A stretch of DNA of 64,000 bases from an uncultured Sulfitobacter sp. (GTDB lineage Bacteria; Pseudomonadota; Alphaproteobacteria; Rhodobacterales; Rhodobacteraceae): NCBI GenBank assembly GCA_937928635.1, contig CALFWM010000040.1:1-64000 (forward strand), in the 5' to 3' direction. A program made the translations under genes and the position numbers. The number at the start of each line of letters is the position of its first letter. Position 1 is the stretch's first letter. Shown here in pieces: positions 63,312-64,000 of this stretch. The notes under the pieces were generated by a model. It saw nothing but the letters and a program-made list of their open reading frames with translations, ran no database searches and was not told where the DNA came from.

Positions 63312-64000
63312 ATGATACGCCAAAACCCGAAAAGATCAGATGCGATGCCTGTCCGGTCATGTGCTACATTGCCGAGGGCAAGATTGGTGCCTGTGACCGC
63401 TACGCCAATCACGACGGGTTGCTGGTGCGTCTGGACCCGCTGACGATTATCGAGCGCACAGATCAGAAACTGGTGCCGTTCATGAAAGACGCACCCGATG
63501 ATTGGGACGGGGACATCGTAAAGGGCGCACGCCCTTTTGTCACCGCCGTGGGTGCCGGCACTACCTATCCTGATTATAAACCCGCGCCCTTTATCGTTAG
63601 TCAGGATGTGGACGGCGTTGATATGGTCACGGTCGTGACCGAAGGCATCTTTTCCTACTGCGGCGTCAAAGTGAAAATCGATACGGACCGACACATTGGC
63701 CACGAACGCGATGTTGTGCGTGTTGACGGGGAGCCGGTTGGCCATGTCATGACCTCTGAATATGGCTCCAAAATGCTGTCATTGGGCGGGGTGGAGCATC
63801 TGACCGGGGGCTCCAAAAAAGAGGGCCGTGTGACTTGTGACGCCCTGCTGCGGTTGTGCAACCGTGAACCTGTGACGGTGCAGATCGGGGAGCCGGAGCA
63901 CGTTATTGAGGTCACAATCGAAGCGGGCAAAGCGCCGATCATCAACGGGACTGAGGAAAAACTGATGCGGGTGGGCTGTGGCTCTGCCGCGATTGGGATG
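63308..64000 (+). CDS. 6-hydroxynicotinate reductase-like Fe-S protein, N-terminal part
   Basis: The frame is open from ATG 63308 (overlapping the previous stop by four bases) to the window end, 231 codons so far. It begins with a cysteine-rich motif CDACPVMC plus GACDRY (four cysteines, likely an iron-sulfur cluster). Conserved-looking segments such as VVTEGIFSYCGVKVKIDTD and GCGSAAIG follow. The pattern fits proteins annotated as 6-hydroxynicotinate reductase, which reduce a hydroxylated pyridine ring. The assignment is from memory of that family, so moderate. The C-terminus is outside the window. Confidence 0.6.
   Translation, partial: MNDTPKPEKIRCDACPVMCYIAEGKIGACDRYANHDGLLVRLDPLTIIERTDQKLVPFMKDAPDDWDGDIVKGARPFVTAVGAGTTYPDYKPAPFIVSQDVDGVDMVTVVTEGIFSYCGVKVKIDTDRHIGHERDVVRVDGEPVGHVMTSEYGSKMLSLGGVEHLTGGSKKEGRVTCDALLRLCNREPVTVQIGEPEHVIEVTIEAGKAPIINGTEEKLMRVGCGSAAIGM

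Noticed and set aside
1..64000. CRISPR array, prophage or insertion sequence
   Set aside because: No spaced direct repeats, transposase, integrase or phage structural genes were seen anywhere in the window.

Overview
The window looks like a chromosomal segment of a marine alphaproteobacterium of the Roseobacter group (Rhodobacteraceae). Reasons: moderately high GC with an NNG/NNC codon bias; an Aap/Bzt-type amino-acid ABC transporter; the rpmH-rnpA-yidD cluster near yidC, engB and argB; PhoX; and several molybdenum hydroxylases and amine-degrading enzymes typical of that group. This taxonomic call is an inference from gene content and was not tested by alignment. No phage, insertion sequence or CRISPR array is visible.

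Layout. 1-2.3 kb: end of a glutamate/glutamine/aspartate ABC transporter operon. 2.3-12.2 kb: mostly minus-strand housekeeping genes (SixA-like phosphatase, Fe-S protein, argB, engB, MOSC protein, yidC, an EAL protein, ttcA, yidD, rnpA, rpmH). 12.5-20.5 kb: plus-strand genes for a TVP38/DedA membrane protein, a pyridine nucleotide-disulfide reductase, a histidine kinase, tRNA-Arg(ACG), a DUF3179 protein and a sterol-desaturase-type enzyme; an IclR regulator is divergent from the desaturase. 20.6-29.8 kb: PhoX, a LysR regulator, a GST, a PNPOx/ferredoxin-reductase fusion and a PAS-GGDEF-EAL protein, mixed with remnants of a GMC oxidoreductase, a DUF1348 protein and an M20 amidohydrolase. Dispersed short palindromic repeats lie in or beside two of these remnants.

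29.9-41.9 kb is the most unusual part. A secreted caspase-like protease with a TPR-like tail faces away from a four-gene operon. The operon encodes a four-TM SLATT-like membrane protein, a TIR-domain protein, a MoxR-type AAA+ ATPase and a 1525-residue protein with a degenerate vWA-like segment, WD40 repeats and an undescribed C-terminal half. This resembles the MoxR/vWA-associated conflict systems proposed from comparative genomics, but the combination seen here is not one I can name.

42.0-64 kb is catabolic. It holds a tryptophan 2,3-dioxygenase-family gene; a CoxM-CoxS-CoxL-type molybdenum hydroxylase followed by a MoaD/ThiS-like gene; and a divergent pair of operons for amine uptake and breakdown. 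The minus operon carries a polyamine-type ABC transporter plus a TMADH/histamine-dehydrogenase-like enzyme. The plus operon carries a Rieske oxygenase, a small unknown protein, a flavin amine oxidase and a class-III aminotransferase. An ABC-F ATPase follows. Last comes a second molybdenum hydroxylase operon with a fused Fe-S/molybdopterin subunit and a 6-hydroxynicotinate-reductase-like gene that runs off the window.
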